Origin: Saprospiraceae bacterium
GTDB taxonomy: Bacteria > Bacteroidota > Bacteroidia > Chitinophagales > Saprospiraceae
Assembly: GCA_020629915.1 (NCBI GenBank)
Contig: JAHDCK010000009.1
Location: 1-34,710, forward strand
Reading direction: 5' to 3'
Length of the DNA: 34,710 nt
In this document: in pieces, positions 32,486-34,710 of the stretch
How positions within the stretch are numbered: position 1 is the first letter of the stretch
How the letters are laid out: each line of letters begins with the position of its first letter
Notes under the pieces: generated by a model
What the model saw: the letters and a program-made list of their open reading frames with translations, nothing else
What the model was told of the DNA's origin: nothing
The model's database searches: none
Translations under genes and position numbers: made by a program

Positions 32486-34582
32486 ATGGCCAAGCAATCC
32501 AGAAAAAATCCTAAGAAACAACAAAGAAAACGGGAAACGACTTCCCCCAAATTTTCCATTCCTGCCGGACAGCCTGCGTTCCTGACGGATTCCAAAATGC
32601 ACGTTTTGATCATCGCGCTTTTGGGCTTTTTGTTATACGCCAATACGCTGACCCATGATTTTACACTGGATGATGCCATTGTCATTACGGATAATATGTT
32701 TACAAAAAAAGGGGTGGCAGGCATTCCGGATATTTTGAGTAAGGATACTTTTTTTGGCTTTTTTAAAGACCAGAAAAATCTCGTAGCCGGTGGTCGTTAC
32801 CGTCCTTTTACATTGGTGATGTTCGCTTTTGAGTATCAGCTTTTTGGTCAAACGCCTTTTATTTATCATTTGATAAATATTTTGTTGTATTGTCTTACGG
32901 GAATTGTATTGTATTTTTTATTATTAAAATTATTAAACCCTCAAAAAAACCCGGCCAATCTCTACGCATACTTCGTTGCCTTTGTTGCTGCACTTTTATA
33001 CGTGGCGCATCCTATCCATACAGAGGCCGTGGCCAATATCAAGGGACGGGATGAAATCATGACCTTGTTGTGTAGCTTGGGTGCCTTGTATTATTCGCTG
33101 AGAGCTTATTATGAAAAAGCCAATAAGTGGACGATTGTAGCAGCCGTTCTGTTTTTTATCGGGCTGATGTCCAAGGAGAATGCCATTACTTTTTTGGCGG
33201 TTGTTCCTCTGGCGTTTTATGTTTTTACTAACGCAAAGATGGGAGATATTATCAAACAGACGATTCCTTTTGTCGGAGTAGCTATTTTGTTTTTAATAAT
33301 TAGAACTGCTGTGATTGGCCTTGGAGGAAGTGTGGGAACAGAGGTGAAGGAATTGATGAATAATCCATATTTAAAAATTGTAGATGGAAAATACGTGGCT
33401 TATTCCGTTTCCGAACGCCTGGGGACGATTTTTTATACATTGGGAAAATATATACAACTATTAGTGTTCCCACATCCACTGACGAATGATTATTATCCCC
33501 GACAGATTGCGATGTATTCCCTGGGAAGTTGGCAGGTGGTTTTGATTGTTTTAGGTTATCTGGCAGCAGCGGGATATGCTATTTGGGGATTGCTCAAGAA
33601 GCAGCATATTGCTTTTGGAATCGCGTTTTATATTATAACACTTTCTATTGTTTCAAATATCGTGTTCCCGATTGGAACGAATATGTCGGAGCGATTTATG
33701 TTTATGCCTTCAGTTGGGTTTTGTTTTATAGTCGCTATTTTATTATATAAATTAGCGCAACTTATTTCTAAAAAGGAAAATTTAAATTTTAATGATATAA
33801 AAATTCCGCTTGGAATTTTGGGGGTTGTTTTGTTGCTTTTTGCAGGAAAAACCATTACCAGAAATTTCGTCTGGCAGGATAATAAAACGCTTTTCCTGAC
33901 GGACGTTCATGCCTCCACCAATAGTGCAAAAGCTCTAAATGCCGCAGGAGGAGAATCCGTCACCCAAGCCATAAAACCAGAGAATAGTGCGAATAAGGAA
34001 AAGATGTTACGGGATGGAATTGGGTATTTGGATAAGGCGATAAAAATTCATCCTACGTATAAAAATGCTTACTTGCTCCTTGGAAATGCGCACACCTATT
34101 TGGAAGAATACGACAAGGCTATTCCTCGTTTTGAACAAGCATTGCGGATTGATCCAAAATATAAAGATGCCCTTTTGAATATGGGTGTTGCCTGCCGGGG
34201 TGCAGAAAAATATGATGATGCAATAAAATATCATAAAAAGGCATACGAATTACATGGCACGAAATTTCCGGTAACAAAAAAGACGCTTTTGGAAACTTAT
34301 CGCTTTGCCGGGGAGTTCTTTGGTAAGAAGGGACAATTAGATAAATCGATCAATTTGCTTTTGGAAGCTTTAAAGCTGGCTCCGAATGATGCGCCAACCA
34401 TGCGAACGCTGGGTACGGCCTACGGAATCCGGCAAGAAACACAAAAGGCTATTGACATATTCGAAAAATCTTTGAAAATTGAACCCAATCACGCGCCTAC
34501 GTTTAAAAACCTGAGTATTGCTTACGGCGTCCTCGGCAATCAGGCCAAAGCCGCCGAATACGCTCAAAAAGCAAACCAATAA
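32486..34582 (+). CDS. TMTC-like multi-pass membrane protein with C-terminal TPRs
   Basis: A 698-residue protein. A basic N-terminus (AKQSRKNPKKQQRKRE) precedes about 10-11 membrane helices (residues ~36-455), including the GT-C-like first loop TLDDAIVITDN with adjacent Asp residues and the loop AHPIHTEAVANIKGRDE. The C-terminal about 200 residues are tetratricopeptide repeats (AYLLLGNAHTYLEEYDKAIPRFEQAL, ALLNMGVACRGAEKYDDAIKYHKKA and further copies). The layout matches the TMTC family, whose eukaryotic members O-mannosylate cadherins; bacterial members are annotated as TPR proteins and their acceptor is unknown to me. The TPR part should lie on the same side as the acceptor. It follows a terminator, so it is probably monocistronic. 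Confidence 0.75.
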   Translation: MAKQSRKNPKKQQRKRETTSPKFSIPAGQPAFLTDSKMHVLIIALLGFLLYANTLTHDFTLDDAIVITDNMFTKKGVAGIPDILSKDTFFGFFKDQKNLVAGGRYRPFTLVMFAFEYQLFGQTPFIYHLINILLYCLTGIVLYFLLLKLLNPQKNPANLYAYFVAFVAALLYVAHPIHTEAVANIKGRDEIMTLLCSLGALYYSLRAYYEKANKWTIVAAVLFFIGLMSKENAITFLAVVPLAFYVFTNAKMGDIIKQTIPFVGVAILFLIIRTAVIGLGGSVGTEVKELMNNPYLKIVDGKYVAYSVSERLGTIFYTLGKYIQLLVFPHPLTNDYYPRQIAMYSLGSWQVVLIVLGYLAAAGYAIWGLLKKQHIAFGIAFYIITLSIVSNIVFPIGTNMSERFMFMPSVGFCFIVAILLYKLAQLISKKENLNFNDIKIPLGILGVVLLLFAGKTITRNFVWQDNKTLFLTDVHASTNSAKALNAAGGESVTQAIKPENSANKEKMLRDGIGYLDKAIKIHPTYKNAYLLLGNAHTYLEEYDKAIPRFEQALRIDPKYKDALLNMGVACRGAEKYDDAIKYHKKAYELHGTKFPVTKKTLLETYRFAGEFFGKKGQLDKSINLLLEALKLAPNDAPTMRTLGTAYGIRQETQKAIDIFEKSLKIEPNHAPTFKNLSIAYGVLGNQAKAAEYAQKANQ

Positions 34583-34710
34583 GCCACGTTTAACCACGCA
34601 TTCTTGTTAAGTTTTTCCTAAAGCTGTTGTATAATAGACTTGTTCTACTAGGGGTTATTTTAGCGAAAGTGCGCAAATTTTATTTTGAACGAGGCAAATT
34701 TTGTAGTCGG
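34583..34710. other. 3' flank of the TPR gene; no gene seen
   Basis: 128 bases without a convincing frame. A near-repeated segment, GCGCAAATTTTATTTTGAACG followed by AGGCAAATTTTGTA, occupies about 34670-34704 and may be the edge of a dispersed repeat cut by the window end. No terminator is visible after the TPR gene. Confidence 0.3.

Overview
The window reads as a chromosomal segment of a member of the Bacteroidota, most likely Saprospiria-like. That assignment is inference. It rests on several perfect Bacteroidota -7 boxes (TAnnTTTG) with some TTTG -33 boxes, few Shine-Dalgarno sites, a C-A-B type succinate:quinone oxidoreductase operon, a long type-2 isoleucyl-tRNA synthetase, and porin-like proteins encoded next to an ECF sigma gene. 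Base composition is fairly AT-rich and even. There is no phage, transposase, integrase or CRISPR array; nearly all of the content is core housekeeping.

Layout. 1-1.3 kb: a secreted MORN/YwqK-like repeat protein. 1.4-5.0 kb: the sdhC-sdhA-sdhB operon on the minus strand, ending in a terminator. 5.3-6.3 kb: a tryptophan 2,3-dioxygenase-family gene. 6.4-12.4 kb (minus): an M23 peptidase, RecQ, and rbfA followed by a LolC/E-type permease. 12.7-14.0 kb: a DUF3467 protein and a glycosyltransferase consisting of only the C-terminal domain. 14.2-19.0 kb (plus): ileS, a DksA-like protein and lspA. 19.0-26.7 kb (minus): two Cys-less ArsR-type regulators, tsaB, two tandem S41 C-terminal processing peptidases, rnpA, rpmH (absent from longer-ORF scans) and rho. 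27.1-29.6 kb (plus): serS, a DUF1801 protein and a small membrane protein, followed by tRNA-Cys on the minus strand. 29.9-34.6 kb (plus): an ECF sigma factor overlapping a repeat/TM/beta-barrel protein, then a TMTC-like TPR membrane protein.

Most genes serve translation and RNA (rbfA, ileS, tsaB, rnpA, rpmH, rho, serS, tRNA-Cys), envelope biogenesis (M23, Lol-type permease, lspA, S41 pair) and respiration (SdhCAB).

The most unusual items are: (1) the sigma factor whose overlapping partner seems to combine five cytoplasmic anti-sigma-like repeats, one inner-membrane helix, a disordered periplasmic linker and a C-terminal outer-membrane-barrel-like domain; (2) an IleRS2 whose class I signature reads GIHH instead of HxGH; (3) several unrelated palindromic intergenic elements (5.2, 6.4, 8.3 and 12.5-12.65 kb) that look like dispersed REP- or MITE-type repeats. 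I saw no complete new defence or biosynthetic cluster. All calls come from reading the sequence; no database search was run.
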